Assembly: GCA_964350265.1 (NCBI GenBank)
Contig: CAYGJZ010000096.1
Coordinates: forward strand, 1-13,333
Origin: BQJD01 sp964350265
GTDB lineage: Bacteria; Pseudomonadota; Gammaproteobacteria; Arenicellales; CAJQKF01
DNA: 13,333 bases
Direction of reading: 5' to 3'
Numbering within the stretch: the stretch's first letter is position 1; every line of letters starts with the position of its first letter. Of this stretch, positions 12,826 to 13,333 are shown in pieces. A model generated the notes under the pieces. The model was not told the origin of the DNA. It saw nothing but the letters and a program-made list of their open reading frames with translations, and ran no database searches. The position numbers and the translations under genes are program-made.

Positions 12826-13188
12826 TCAGCTGCCCCGGGTGAGAATCTTCCACTCGCCCGCGGCATTGCGGCAGAACTCCAGGGTGGAGGCACCGTGGTC
12901 ACCGCCGGCATAGTTGTCGAGCCTGGCCGCGCGGCAGTGGTAGCCCTGGTAGTCGAACGGCGCCAGCGGCTTGACCGTGCCGTGGGCGGCGGCGGGATCG
13001 CCCCACTCGACGCTGTCGCCGTCGGCGGCATTGTCCAGTGCCTGGTAGACGGTGCTGGTCATCAGTTCGAACTCGGCATCGGTCATGTTGCTGACCGCGC
13101 TGTCGCGCATGAACATCGTGTTGAAGGCAATGGCCGGCGACGCGATCAGCCAGGCGGCAACGAGAACGGGGAGGCGATAGGCGGTCAT
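12826..13188 (-). CDS. Small secreted protein with RT0821/Lpp0805-type surface-antigen domain
   Basis: This 120-residue exported protein has a signal peptide of about 21 residues (cleavage after SPAIA) and a mature domain of about 100. The pattern GDSVEWGDPAAAHGTVKPL, then YHCRAARL, then LEFCRNAAGEWKIL follows the 17-kDa surface antigen/RT0821 C-terminal domain: W at a turn, G-T-V-x-P, a Cys pair (C85, C106) and a final W-x-I. There is no lipobox, so it is probably periplasmic or loosely surface-associated, with a possible disulfide. The glycine-rich membrane region often found before this domain is absent. It is convergent with the MFS gene (16-bp gap). Its function is unknown; the family name rests on pattern resemblance. 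Confidence 0.75.
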   Translation of the reverse strand: MTAYRLPVLVAAWLIASPAIAFNTMFMRDSAVSNMTDAEFELMTSTVYQALDNAADGDSVEWGDPAAAHGTVKPLAPFDYQGYHCRAARLDNYAGGDHGASTLEFCRNAAGEWKILTRGS

Positions 13189-13333
13189 GGTCGGTCACTC
13201 GCGGGTTCAGGTGGGCGTCGCGGCCGCCTGCTGCCAGGCGCTGCGCGTCGCTGGGTGCAAGCATACACCACCGCGAGGCCGCTCGCGGACGACCCGTGTC
13301 GGTGCGCGTGGTTGAATCCGCGCGGCGGCTAGT
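13189..13333. other. Upstream region of the surface-antigen-like gene, no gene seen
   Basis: The last 145 bp contain no convincing coding sequence. A -10-like TATGCT on the minus strand (13260-13265) could belong to a promoter for the small secreted protein, but no matching -35 is evident and the leader would be about 65 bases. The Shine-Dalgarno before ATG 13188 is weak. Confidence 0.3.

Noticed and set aside
1..13333. CRISPR arrays, insertion sequences or prophage genes
   Set aside because: No regularly spaced identical repeats, transposase motifs, terminal inverted repeats or phage structural genes were seen.

Overview
This window is GC-rich (estimated at roughly two thirds G+C), densely packed bacterial DNA. 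Gene families, GTG/ATG start usage, overlapping start/stop codons and the xsc gene suggest a proteobacterium, probably a gammaproteobacterium of marine or saline habitat. No rRNA or other phylogenetic marker is present, so the assignment is an inference. I see no mobile element or CRISPR array.

Region 1 (1-4636) is a divergent catabolic/transport cluster. The leftward operon holds an amino-acid-type ABC permease, an AhpD/carboxymuconolactone-decarboxylase-like protein, an isopenicillin-N-synthase-type Fe(II)/2-oxoglutarate oxygenase and an XRE-cupin regulator. The genes are nearly contiguous (34 bp gap, 11 bp overlap, 4 bp overlap). Rightward across an 84 bp divergent promoter lie a periplasmic solute-binding protein and a glutathione S-transferase. 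Together they look like a pathway that imports and oxidises one small amino-acid-like or aromatic molecule under local control. The substrate is unknown and no ABC ATPase lies in the window. A short 3' end of another rightward gene occupies bases 1-51.

Region 2 (4637-5243) contains a degenerate tandem repeat, a 55-residue DUF1328 membrane protein on the minus strand, and a 373 bp intergenic region. That region holds a tRNA T-arm-like fragment, a perfect 12-bp palindrome directly abutting a TauR-like half-site, and a possible promoter for the next gene.

Region 3 (5244-9779) is the most interesting part. A clear sulfoacetaldehyde acetyltransferase gene (xsc), the desulfonating enzyme of taurine/isethionate breakdown, is followed by two GC-rich hairpins. 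After them come translationally coupled CobS-like (AAA+/MoxR-type) and CobT-like (VWA domain) genes. No cobN, pta, sulfite exporter or taurine deaminating gene is visible. The orphan CobS/CobT pair may be a metal-insertion or enzyme-activation machine tied to sulfonate metabolism.

Region 4 (9780-13333) is a set of apparently unrelated housekeeping or envelope genes: an M23-family lipoprotein peptidase, a class I SAM methyltransferase (minus strand), a 12-TM MFS transporter divergent from it, and a small secreted protein with an RT0821/Lpp0805-type surface-antigen domain (minus strand).
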